This document shows, piece after piece, positions 53,962 to 61,656 of a DNA stretch of 64,000 nt (positions are counted from its first letter, which is position 1; each line of letters begins with the position of its first letter). Source of the DNA: Streptomyces fungicidicus (GTDB lineage Bacteria; Actinomycetota; Actinomycetes; Streptomycetales; Streptomycetaceae). The notes under the pieces are model-generated. The model ran no database searches, had not been told where the DNA came from, and worked only from the letters and a program-made list of their open reading frames with translations. The stretch covers positions 4,451,501-4,515,500 of the forward strand of contig NZ_CP023407.1 of assembly GCF_003665435.1 (NCBI RefSeq), in the 5' to 3' direction. Made by a program: the position numbers and the translations under genes.

Positions 53962-54834
53962 ATGGCCGCACCCACCGCATATTCACTCATCGCCACCGAC
54001 CTGGACGGGACGCTGCTGCGCGGCGACGACACCCTCTCCGACCGGTCCCTCGCCGCGCTCGCGCGGGCGGAGCGGGCCGGCGCGCGGCACCTCGTGGTGA
54101 CGGGGCGCCCGGCTCCCAGAGTGCAGCCGCTCCTGGACGACCTCGGCTGCACGGGGCTCGCGGTGTGCGGACAGGGCGCGCAGGTGTACGACGCCGGCGC
54201 GGACCGGATGCTGTGGTCCGTCACGCTGGACCGGGAACTGGCGGAGACCGCGCTCGGCAAGATCGAGGCCGAGGTGGGGGAGGTGTACGCCGCGGTCGAC
54301 CAGGACGGGGTCGACGGGCTGACGCTGATCGAGCCCGGCTATCTGATGCCGCACCCGACCCTGCCTGCCGTACGGGTCGAGCGGCGCGCCGAGCTGTGGG
54401 ACCGGCCGATCAGCAAGGTGCTGCTGCGCCACCCGGACCTGTCCGACGACGCGTTGGCGGCGGCGGCGCGGTCGGTGGTCGGCTCGCTGGCCACGGTCAC
54501 CATGTCGGGGCCGGGCACCGTGGAGCTCCAGCCGTGCGGGGTGACCAAGGCGACCGGTCTCGCGCTGGCCGCCGAGCACCTGGGGCTGAGCGCGGCCGGG
54601 ACCGTCGCCTTCGGCGACATGCCGAACGACATCCCCATGTTCGACTGGGCCGCCCACGGGGTCGCCATGGGCAACGCGCATCCGGAGCTGAAGGCGGTGG
54701 CCGACGAGGTCACCACGTCGAACGAGGACGACGGCGTGGCCGTCGTCCTCGAGCGACTGTTCGATGGTGCGGCCGTGCTGGGCCGTCAGCGGTCGGCTCA
54801 GTACGCGCTGAAGACGTTGTCGATGGAGCCGTAG
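53962..54834 (+). CDS. Cof-type HAD-superfamily phosphatase
   Basis: This 290-residue protein has HAD motif I LIATDLDGTLL (residues 9-19), motif II LVVTGRP, motif III Lys in ISKVLLRH, and motif IV VAFGDMPNDIPMFDWA, with a C2-type cap between. Cof-type HADs dephosphorylate sugar phosphates or cofactor phosphates; the substrate is not predictable. It is divergent from the glycan run across 229 bp. Its 3' end overlaps the opposite-strand transglycosylase gene by 37 bp. Confidence 0.92.
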   Translation: MAAPTAYSLIATDLDGTLLRGDDTLSDRSLAALARAERAGARHLVVTGRPAPRVQPLLDDLGCTGLAVCGQGAQVYDAGADRMLWSVTLDRELAETALGKIEAEVGEVYAAVDQDGVDGLTLIEPGYLMPHPTLPAVRVERRAELWDRPISKVLLRHPDLSDDALAAAARSVVGSLATVTMSGPGTVELQPCGVTKATGLALAAEHLGLSAAGTVAFGDMPNDIPMFDWAAHGVAMGNAHPELKAVADEVTTSNEDDGVAVVLERLFDGAAVLGRQRSAQYALKTLSMEP

Positions 54835-55286
54835 CGGTCGGCGGCGTAGTTGCAGGCCGCCGTGATGTTCGCGACCGGGTCGTACGGGTCGAAGGCGGTG
54901 CCGGGCACGTGGTAGGCCTGGAAGGTCGGGTCGATGACCTGCAGCAGACCCTTCGACGGGGTGCCGGCGGCGGCGTTGGAGTCCCAGTTGTTGATGGCGA
55001 GCGGGTTGCCGGAGGACTCGCGCATGATGTTGCGGTGGATGCCGTCGTAGCTGCCGGGGATGCCGTTCTGCGCCATGACGTCCAGCGACTCGCGGATCCA
55101 GCCGTCGAGGTTGTCCGGGTAGGCCGTCGTGGAGGCGGCGGCCGCGGTGGTGTCGGTGGTCGCCGCGGAGGCGGCGGTGGCGCCGAACAGCGGCAGGGCG
55201 ACCATGGCGACGCCGGTGCCGGCGACGGCGAGCGAGCGGACGAGGCGGCGGTTGCCGAAGCGCGGGCGCTGGGCGGGAGCAGACAT
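54798..55286 (-). CDS. secreted SLT-type transglycosylase under c-di-AMP riboswitch
   Basis: This 162-residue protein has a signal peptide (RRLVRSLAVAGTGVAMVALP, cleavage near ASA-A) and a compact SLT domain with the catalytic Glu in NIMRESSGNPLAINNWD, then GLLQVIDPTFQAYHVPG. It cuts the glycan strands of peptidoglycan. The leader of the mRNA contains a ydaO-type riboswitch (55299-55441), so expression should respond to c-di-AMP, as for cell-wall hydrolase and rpf genes in Streptomyces. AGGAGAGGAA lies before the ATG. Confidence 0.93.
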   Translation of the reverse strand: MSAPAQRPRFGNRRLVRSLAVAGTGVAMVALPLFGATAASAATTDTTAAAASTTAYPDNLDGWIRESLDVMAQNGIPGSYDGIHRNIMRESSGNPLAINNWDSNAAAGTPSKGLLQVIDPTFQAYHVPGTAFDPYDPVANITAACNYAADRYGSIDNVFSAY

Positions 55287-55298
55287 GTGTGGGTTCCT

Positions 55299-55441
55299 CT
55301 CCTACGCCTGCGAGGTGAGCTGTCGGGTTCGGGCGGGAGAGTGCCCGGCCGTGCCCCTGCGGGCATGGCTTCACCCCGAGCCGTCCCGGCGCGTGGCCGG
55401 TCCGGCGGCTTACCTGGGTCCCCCGCTCCTGCCGTACTGAG
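55299..55441 (-). ncRNA. ydaO/yuaA-type c-di-AMP riboswitch
   Basis: Read on the minus strand the leader holds the conserved blocks of this class: GCGGGGGACCCAGGT, then CTCGGGGTGAAGCC, a variable stem, then CCGAACCCGACAGCTCACCT with CGCAGGC near the 3' end. The outer stem may be formed by TACG and CGTA near the two ends. It lies just upstream of the transglycosylase start. Ends are approximate. The class senses c-di-AMP and in actinobacteria usually lowers expression of wall hydrolases. Confidence 0.88.
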
Positions 55442-55984
55442 TGATCGTCGGTGGTGGATGCGGGCGGCGGCAGGATTAGGCGTCCACCCGGCAGGCCGGG
55501 AACGTATGCGAGAGCGGATGCCGGGAACAAGTGTGGGAATCACATAAGGGGCCGTTTGATCTTCGAATGGGGGTTTTGGGCTACTTGATCCTTTGCGATT
55601 GCCAAGGGTCAACTTCCGTCCGGTGGAAGGGGAAACGCCGGTGCGGGGGAGGGGCGGACGGGCGGCGTTCGGGCGTGACTCACTTCACTGGCGGCAGGCC
55701 CGGAGAGTATTTACCGCCAAGGGGAATTCGCTTGCCAATTGCGGCAAATCGGACGGCGGTCCGGGCAGGATGGTTGGCGGGTCGCTACGCCCGGGAAGTA
55801 GGGGAATGTCCGTTGCTATCAGCCGATCAAAAGCACTCCGTTCCCGGTCCCGTACCGCCCTGCCCGTAACCCTGGGCGCTGGCGGTGATCGAAACGTGAC
55901 CGGATACGCTGACTCGAGTGATGGCAGCGACCTATCGACAATCCCTGTAATCGCCAGAAGACACCAGCAGACAGGAGACCCCTC
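55442..55984. other. intergenic region between riboswitch and polyprenyl synthase gene
   Basis: No supported gene lies in this 540-bp stretch. The segment 55530-55980 is less GC-rich than the average and must carry the leftward promoter for the riboswitch transcript and the rightward promoter for the synthase gene. GATACGCT near 55901-55908 is a possible -10 for the latter. Confidence 0.45.
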
Positions 55985-56995
55985 GTGACCGTCGTCGGGC
56001 CGTTCGGGCTGAGCGTGCGGGACCAGGCTCTGGAAGCCGATGTCCAGGCCGGATTGACGGCTGTCGAGGAGGGACTGCTCGAGGCCACCAAGAGCGAGGT
56101 GCCCCTCATCACGGGGGCCGCCCAGCACCTGGTGCGGGCCGGCGGCAAACGCTTCCGCCCCCTGCTGGTGATGCTCTCCGCCCAGTTCGGCGACCCCTAC
56201 GCGCCCGGTGTCGTGCCCTCGGCCGTGGTGGTGGAGCTGACCCACCTGGCCACGCTCTACCACGACGACGTGATGGACGAGGCCGAGGTGCGCCGCGGAG
56301 TCGCCAGCGCGAACGCCCGCTGGGGAAACTCCGTCGCGGTCCTCACCGGCGACTTCCTGTTCGCCCGGGCCTCGCACATCCTGGCCGACCTCGGCCCGGA
56401 GGCGGTACGGGTACAGGCCGAGGCGTTCGAACGGCTGGTCACCGGGCAGATCCTGGAGACCGCGGGACCCCAGGACGGCCGTGACCCGGTCGACCACTAC
56501 CTGGACGTGCTCGGCGGCAAGACCGGCTCGCTGGTCGCGGTCTCCTGCCGCTTCGGCGCGATGATGTCCGGCGCCGACGACACGGTCGTGGACGTCCTCA
56601 CCCAGTACGGCGAACGGCTCGGCGTCGCCTTCCAGCTCGCCGACGACGTCCTGGACATCGCCTCCGACTCCCACGAGTCCGGCAAGACCCCCGGCACCGA
56701 CCTGCGCGAGGGCATCGCCACGCTGCCCGTGCTGCGGCTGCGCGAGCGCGCGGCCCGGCTCGGACTCGCCGACGACCTCGCCCTGTGCGAGCTGCTGGAC
56801 TCCGACCTCACCGACGACGCCCGGCACGCCGAGGCGCTGCGGCTGCTGCGCGCCCACCCCGCGCTGGAGCACGCCCGCCGGGACACCGTCCGCTACGCCG
56901 AGGAGGCGCGCGCGGCGCTGGCCCCGCTGCGGGAGTGCGAGGCGAAGGCGGCGCTCGTGCAGCTGTGCGACGCGGTGGTGCACCGGGCGGGCTGA
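55985..56995 (+). CDS. long-chain polyprenyl diphosphate synthase
   Basis: This 336-residue trans-prenyltransferase has the two Asp-rich motifs: LYHDDVMDEAEVRRG (about residues 95-109) and QLADDVLDIASDS (about 218). The residue five before the first motif is Ala, and no bulky group is present just upstream, which favours a long chain. With the menaquinone genes nearby it most likely makes the C45 chain of MK-9, as GrcC-type enzymes do. GTG 55985 follows CAGGAGACC. Single gene, 241 bp before the next. Confidence 0.92.
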   Translation: MTVVGPFGLSVRDQALEADVQAGLTAVEEGLLEATKSEVPLITGAAQHLVRAGGKRFRPLLVMLSAQFGDPYAPGVVPSAVVVELTHLATLYHDDVMDEAEVRRGVASANARWGNSVAVLTGDFLFARASHILADLGPEAVRVQAEAFERLVTGQILETAGPQDGRDPVDHYLDVLGGKTGSLVAVSCRFGAMMSGADDTVVDVLTQYGERLGVAFQLADDVLDIASDSHESGKTPGTDLREGIATLPVLRLRERAARLGLADDLALCELLDSDLTDDARHAEALRLLRAHPALEHARRDTVRYAEEARAALAPLRECEAKAALVQLCDAVVHRAG

Positions 56996-57120
56996 ACCGG
57001 CCCGAACTCCCCCGCGACCCCTAATGGTCGGGGGAGGAAACCGCCCCCCGTGTCATACCCCAGCAGTACACGGAGTTGCGTCCGGGGTCTGACGAATCCG
57101 CCTGCGGAATTTGGGCAGAT

Positions 57121-57180
57121 GGACAACGACGGACAACACCACTTCTCACCGATTCGGGTGAGAATGGCGGCTCGGGGTGA
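57121..57180. promoter_or_regulatory. repeat-rich candidate operator before LolA-like gene
   Basis: TTCTCACC and GGTGAGAA form a perfect 8-bp inverted repeat with a 6-bp spacer (57143-57164). GGACAAC occurs twice at a 10-bp interval just before it (57121, 57131), and a further GGGTGAGA lies at 57175. The cluster lies 57-116 bp before the start of the LolA-like gene. Confidence 0.5.
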
Positions 57181-57236
57181 GACTGGTGCGAGGACACGAG
57201 ACGGAAGCCGCCGCCGACCACGGAGGTAGGGCACAC

Positions 57237-58457
57237 ATGGCACCGTACGAATCCGACGACACGACGACCGTGGGCGAGGCCGACGAGCCGCGCCCGGCGC
57301 GGCGCAGGGCCGCCCGGTACGTCGTCCCGGTCACGGTGATGGGGGTGGCGGCCGCGACCATCGGGCTCGTCCCCGCCCTCGCCGACTCCGGCGACCCGGA
57401 CCTGCCGGAGATCACCGCCGCGCAGCTGATAGAGAAGATCGCGAAGTCGGACGTCGAGCGGCTGTCCGGCACCGTGAAGATCACCACGGACCTCGGTCTG
57501 CCGGACCTCGGCGGCCTGGAGAGCGGCCTCGCCTCCGGCGCCATGGAGCGCGGCGGGGAGGGCGGCTCCTCGGCCGACCCGACCGCCAAGCTCACCGAAC
57601 TGGCCTCCGGCACGCACACGCTGCGCGTCGCGGCCGACGGCCCGGACAAGCAGAAGCTGTCGCTCCTCGAGAACGCCGCCGAGTACAGCCTCATCCACGA
57701 CGGCAAGGACGTCTGGGGCTACGACAGCGCGTCCAACGAGGTCTACCACAGCACGGTCGACCCGTCCGGCGAGGACCGGGAGCAGCAGCCCCCGGCCACC
57801 CCGAAGGACTTCGCCGAGGAGGCCCTGAAGTCGGTCGACGACACCACGTCCGTGACCGTCGACGGCACCGCGCAGGTGGCCGGCCGGGACGCGTACAAGC
57901 TGGTCGTCAAGCCCCGGCAGTCCGGCTCCACGGTCGGCGCCATCAGCATCGCGGTGGACCACAAAACCGGCATGCCGCTGAAGTTCACGCTCACCCCGGC
58001 GAGCGGCGGCTCGGCCGTCGTGGACGTCGGCTTCACCAAGGTGAGCTTCGACAAGCCGGACGCCTCCACGTTCGCTTTCACCCCGCCCAAAGGCGCCAAG
58101 GTGACCGAGGACGACGGACGGGCCGAGGGCCGGGAGCACTCCGGGAAGCCGGAGAAGGCCCCCAAGTCCGAGGAGGACCTGGCCAAGGGTCTCGACGGGC
58201 TGAAGATGCTCGGCGAGGGCTGGAACTCCATCGCCACCTTCGACACCGGCGGCCGGGGCGGCCTGCCCACCGGTGAGGCGGGCGGCGACCTCGGCGGCTT
58301 CCTCGACTCGCTCGGCGACCGCGTCAAGGGCGACTTCGGCACGGGCACGGTGTTCAGCACCCGCCTGGTCAACGCCCTGATCACCGAGGACGGCAAGGTC
58401 TACGTGGGCGCGGTCACCAAGGACGCCCTCGTGAAGGCGGCCGACGCGGGGAAGTAG
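57237..58457 (+). CDS. LolA-like/DUF2092-type exported protein
   Basis: This 406-residue protein has a basic N terminus, one membrane segment (about residues 29-50, ARYVVPVTVMGVAAATIGLV) with a possible cleavage near ALA-D, and a LolA/LppX-like beta-fold: VERLSGTVKITTDLG, LIHDGKDVWGYDSASNEVYH, YKLVVKPRQSG and ISIAVDHKTGMPLKFTL. Such folds hold hydrophobic molecules. It is 41 bp upstream of an ABC exporter, so it may pass a lipid or other greasy substrate to or from that pump. GGAGG lies 11 bp before the ATG. Confidence 0.85.
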   Translation: MAPYESDDTTTVGEADEPRPARRRAARYVVPVTVMGVAAATIGLVPALADSGDPDLPEITAAQLIEKIAKSDVERLSGTVKITTDLGLPDLGGLESGLASGAMERGGEGGSSADPTAKLTELASGTHTLRVAADGPDKQKLSLLENAAEYSLIHDGKDVWGYDSASNEVYHSTVDPSGEDREQQPPATPKDFAEEALKSVDDTTSVTVDGTAQVAGRDAYKLVVKPRQSGSTVGAISIAVDHKTGMPLKFTLTPASGGSAVVDVGFTKVSFDKPDASTFAFTPPKGAKVTEDDGRAEGREHSGKPEKAPKSEEDLAKGLDGLKMLGEGWNSIATFDTGGRGGLPTGEAGGDLGGFLDSLGDRVKGDFGTGTVFSTRLVNALITEDGKVYVGAVTKDALVKAADAGK

Positions 58458-58498
58458 GGCCCCGGGACCTTACGACGTGACAGGGAACGAGGGAGCCG

Positions 58499-59482
58499 AT
58501 GGGCGAGGCGTCCGCCACCGGACCGGAGCGGCGCGAAGAGAGGGACCCGGGTGACGGTGTCATCACCACCCGCGCCCTCACCAAGCGCTACCGCGGCGGA
58601 CAGCTCGCCGTGGACGGTCTGCACCTGACCGTCCCGGCGGGCAGCGTCTTCGGCTTCCTCGGTCCCAACGGCTCCGGCAAGACCACCACCATCCGCATGC
58701 TGATGGGCCTGATCGAGCCCACCTCCGGCACGGCGCACGTCCTGGGGCGCCCCATGCCGCGCTCCGCGCGCGCCGTGCTGCCCCACGTCGGCGCCCTCAT
58801 CGAGGGCCCGGCCCTGTACGGCTTCCTGTCCGGCCGGGACAACCTCCTGCGCTACGACTCCGCCGACCCGACCGCCGATCCGCGCACCCGGCGGGCCCGC
58901 GTCGCCGCCGCCCTGGACCGGGTCGGCCTGACGGCCGCCGCGGGCAAGAAGGCGAAGGCGTACTCCCTCGGCATGAAGCAGCGGCTCGGCCTCGCGGCCG
59001 CCCTGCTCCAGCCGCGCCGGCTGCTCGTCCTGGACGAGCCGACCAACGGCCTCGACCCGCAGGGCATGCGGGAGATCCGCACCCTCGTCCGTGAACTGGC
59101 CCTGGACGGCACCACCGTCTTCCTCTCCTCCCACCTGCTCGACGAGATCGAGCAGGTGTGCACCCACGCCGCCGTCATGGCGCAGGGCCGGCTGATCACC
59201 CAGGGTCCGGTCGCCGACCTGGCCGCGGGGGCCCGTGGCCGGCTGGCGGTGACGACGCCGGACCCGTCGGACGCGGCCCGGGTGCTGAAGGAACAGGGCG
59301 TCGCCGACGTCGTCGTGGCCGAGGAGCGGGTGACCGGCGAGGTGCCCGAACGCGATCTCGCCGAGGTGAACGCGGCGCTGGTCGCCGCCGGGGTCCGGGT
59401 ACGCGGCTTCGGAGTGGAACGGGCCTCGCTCGAGGACGCGTTCGTGGCGCTGACCGGAGAGGGTTTCGATGTCGCAGGCTGA
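58499..59482 (+). CDS. ABC exporter ATP-binding protein
   Basis: This 327-residue ATPase has Walker A GPNGSGKTT (about residue 58), signature YSLGMKQRLGLAAALL, Walker B LLVLDEPTNGLDP and H-loop FLSSHLL. The signature starts with YSLGM rather than LSGGQ, as in CcmA/antibiotic-type exporters. The C-terminal 80 residues form the small extra domain of this group. It overlaps the permease gene by 14 bp. Confidence 0.94.
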   Translation: MGEASATGPERREERDPGDGVITTRALTKRYRGGQLAVDGLHLTVPAGSVFGFLGPNGSGKTTTIRMLMGLIEPTSGTAHVLGRPMPRSARAVLPHVGALIEGPALYGFLSGRDNLLRYDSADPTADPRTRRARVAAALDRVGLTAAAGKKAKAYSLGMKQRLGLAAALLQPRRLLVLDEPTNGLDPQGMREIRTLVRELALDGTTVFLSSHLLDEIEQVCTHAAVMAQGRLITQGPVADLAAGARGRLAVTTPDPSDAARVLKEQGVADVVVAEERVTGEVPERDLAEVNAALVAAGVRVRGFGVERASLEDAFVALTGEGFDVAG

Positions 59483-60344
59483 AGCGGTGCGGAAGGCGAG
59501 CCCGCTGTGGACCCTCGGCCTGTTCCGCAGCGAGCTGCTCACCACCTTCCGGCGCTGGCGCACCCTGGCGCTGCTCGGGGTGCTGGCTGCCGTGCCGGTC
59601 CTGGTCGGCATCGCGGTGCGGATCGAGACCGGTGACGGCTCGTCGGCCGGTGGCGGGGGCGGCGGGGGCGGCGGCCCCGCGTTCATCTCGCAGATCACCA
59701 ACAACGGCCTGTTCCTGGTCTTCACCGCGCTCGCCGCCATACTGCCGTTCTTCCTGCCCATGGCGATCGGAGTGGTCGCGGGCGACGCCGTCGCCGGCGA
59801 GGCCGGCGCCGGCACCCTGCGCTATCTGCTGGTGGCCCCCGCCGGGCGGAGCCGCCTGCTGCTCACCAAGTACGCGGCCGTCATGACGTTCTGTCTGGTC
59901 GCCACGCTCGTGGTCGCCGTCTCGGCGCTGATCACCGGAGCGCTGCTGTTCCCGCTGGGCGACCTGACCACCATCTCGGGCACCCGCATCGGTTTCTCCG
60001 AGGGGCTGGCGAGGGCGCTGCTGATCGCCCTGGTCGTCGCCGTGTCACTGATCGGGGTGGCGGCGCTCGGCCTGTTCGTCTCGACGCTGACCAACAGCGG
60101 CATCGCGGCGATGGCGACCACGGTGGGGCTGCTGATCACGGTCCAGATCCTCGACCAGATCCCCCAGCTGCACGCCCTCCACCCCTACCTCTTCTCCCAC
60201 TACTGGCTGTCCTTCGCCGACCTGATGCGCGAACCGGTCTACTGGGACGACCTGACGAAGAACCTCGGCCTCCAGGCCCTGTACGCGGCGGTGTTCGGCT
60301 CGGCGGCGTGGGCGCGGTTCACGGCGAAGGACATCACCGCCTAG
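59469..60344 (+). CDS. ABC-2-type permease
   Basis: This 291-residue protein has six membrane segments and an ABC-2 fold: one helix near residue 30, a Gly-rich outer loop, then VVAGDAVAGEAGAGTLRYLL, the coupling segment typical of these exporters. It pairs with the preceding ATPase, with which it overlaps. The substrate is unknown; the LolA-like gene in front suggests a hydrophobic one. Confidence 0.92.
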   Translation: MSQAEAVRKASPLWTLGLFRSELLTTFRRWRTLALLGVLAAVPVLVGIAVRIETGDGSSAGGGGGGGGGPAFISQITNNGLFLVFTALAAILPFFLPMAIGVVAGDAVAGEAGAGTLRYLLVAPAGRSRLLLTKYAAVMTFCLVATLVVAVSALITGALLFPLGDLTTISGTRIGFSEGLARALLIALVVAVSLIGVAALGLFVSTLTNSGIAAMATTVGLLITVQILDQIPQLHALHPYLFSHYWLSFADLMREPVYWDDLTKNLGLQALYAAVFGSAAWARFTAKDITA

Positions 60345-60389
60345 AAACGCGGTGGCGCGGACGGGCCGGGGCGTGTGACCGTGCCGCCC

Positions 60390-60983
60390 ATGGGCAACTC
60401 ACGGGCGTATCCCGTCCTCCGCACCACCGACGCGGCCGAGGCGTACCGGCAGGCCAGGCGGCTGTGCGCGCTGCTGGAGCACATCGACGACCGGATCTGG
60501 CTCTTCGCCGTGATGCGGACGCCCCGGGAGGTCCGGGAGATGGCCGGCCTCGTCCCCGGGGCGTCCTTCGAGTACGAGGAGACCCGCCGTGACCCCGCGA
60601 CGGGAGAGTTGCTCGGCTTCGACCTCGACGTGTCCACGCTGGACGACACCGCACTGCGGACGCACCTGCCGCTGTCCTTCAGCGAGGACGTCCCGCGCGG
60701 GGACGTCGAGGAACGGTTCCTCGCCGCCCTGGGCGACGGCATGGCTTCCATCCGGTGGGAGGGGCGCTGGCCGGACGACCCCGAGATCGACTCGCACGGG
60801 CACTGGAACTACGACGGGATCCAGATCGTGTTCCACGGTGACGAGGCCCAGTACGACTACAAGTGGACCGAGGACCACACCGTCTTCGTCCATGTGACCA
60901 AGCACGGCGACCCCGAGCGGGCCCAGAAGCTCGCCGCCCACATCGGCAGCGAGGTGCTCGGCGAGGAGCAGCTCGGCTGGTGA
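60390..60983 (+). CDS. conserved-looking hypothetical soluble protein
   Basis: This 197-residue acidic protein has no signal peptide or membrane segment and no motif that I recognise. The C-terminal half is rich in Asp, His and Trp (RWPDDPEIDSHGHWNYDGIQ, YDYKWTEDHTVFVHVTKHG). Codon use is typical, so the gene is real. The ATG at 60390 is chosen as the most natural start, but GTGs at 60375 and 60381 are possible and no start has a good ribosome site. Confidence 0.7.
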   Translation: MGNSRAYPVLRTTDAAEAYRQARRLCALLEHIDDRIWLFAVMRTPREVREMAGLVPGASFEYEETRRDPATGELLGFDLDVSTLDDTALRTHLPLSFSEDVPRGDVEERFLAALGDGMASIRWEGRWPDDPEIDSHGHWNYDGIQIVFHGDEAQYDYKWTEDHTVFVHVTKHGDPERAQKLAAHIGSEVLGEEQLGW

Positions 60984-60993
60984 GCCGCCGGTC

Positions 60994-61578
60994 TCAGTCG
61001 CTCTCGTAGGGGAACCGGGCGAACGGCGCCTCCCCCGCGAAGAAGGTCTTGGCCCGCGCCAGCGCCTCCGTGTCCTTCAGCACGTCCCCCGGCCTGCTGC
61101 CGTTGCCGAGCAGCACGCCGCCGAACCGCATCCCCATGTACGCGGCCGAGTTGTTCAGCGTGCCGGCCAGCGGGTCGGCGACCGCCGCCTCCTCGTGCGC
61201 GAGGGCGGTGACGCCCCAGAGGGTGCGGCCCGCCATGGTCGCCTTGAAGTCGAGACCCGGAGTGCGCAGCCAGCCCGACCAGTGATCGAGGTAGCGCTTG
61301 GTGTGCGCGGACACCGAGTACCAGTACAGCGGCGAGGCGATCACCAGGTCCGTCGCCGCGAGGGTGGCGTCGAGGAGCAGTCCCGCGCTGCCCCCGGCGG
61401 GGCGGACGTGGTCGCTGTCGTGGCGCAGGTCCTCGAAGTCGGGCAGGGGGTGGGCCGTGAGGTCGATCCACTGCTGCTCCACGTCCGGGGGCAGCTGTTC
61501 GGCGGCCCGGCGGGCCAGCAGTTCGGTGTTGCCGTCGGGGCGGGCGCTGCCCAGGACGAAGAGGAAACGGCGATTCAT
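60994..61578 (-). CDS. flavodoxin-like NAD(P)H-dependent FMN reductase
   Basis: This 194-residue protein has the flavodoxin-like fold of the NADPH-dependent FMN reductase/quinone reductase group: FLFVLGSARPDGNTELLARR (phosphate loop) and VIASPLYWYSVSAHTKRYLDHW. It probably reduces quinones or flavins. An ATG at 61578 with GGGG 6 bp upstream is preferred over the first in-frame ATG at 61608, because the latter lies within the dyad operator at 61608-61644 and would give a non-family N terminus. Confidence 0.87.
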   Translation of the reverse strand: MNRRFLFVLGSARPDGNTELLARRAAEQLPPDVEQQWIDLTAHPLPDFEDLRHDSDHVRPAGGSAGLLLDATLAATDLVIASPLYWYSVSAHTKRYLDHWSGWLRTPGLDFKATMAGRTLWGVTALAHEEAAVADPLAGTLNNSAAYMGMRFGGVLLGNGSRPGDVLKDTEALARAKTFFAGEAPFARFPYESD

Positions 61579-61607
61579 GATCATCCCCAGATGCTCGGCG
61601 TACGCCA

Positions 61608-61644
61608 TTTACAGGCACCTGCATCATATGCGCGTGCAAGTAAA
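61608..61644. promoter_or_regulatory. dyad operator upstream of the flavodoxin-like reductase gene
   Basis: TTTAC-N2-GCAC-N2-GCAT, 3-bp spacer, ATGC-N2-GTGC-N2-GTAAA: two 17-bp arms with 13 matching positions centred at 61626. It lies 30 bp before the chosen start at 61578. Such dyads are typical for HxlR, MarR or TetR regulators of redox enzymes. Confidence 0.75.
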
Positions 61645-61656
61645 ACTCCAAGGGGG

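Noticed and set aside
55593..55988. Plus-strand open frame before the polyprenyl synthase gene
   Set aside because: Lower GC, no third-position bias, no motifs; it overlaps the synthase start and its promoter region.
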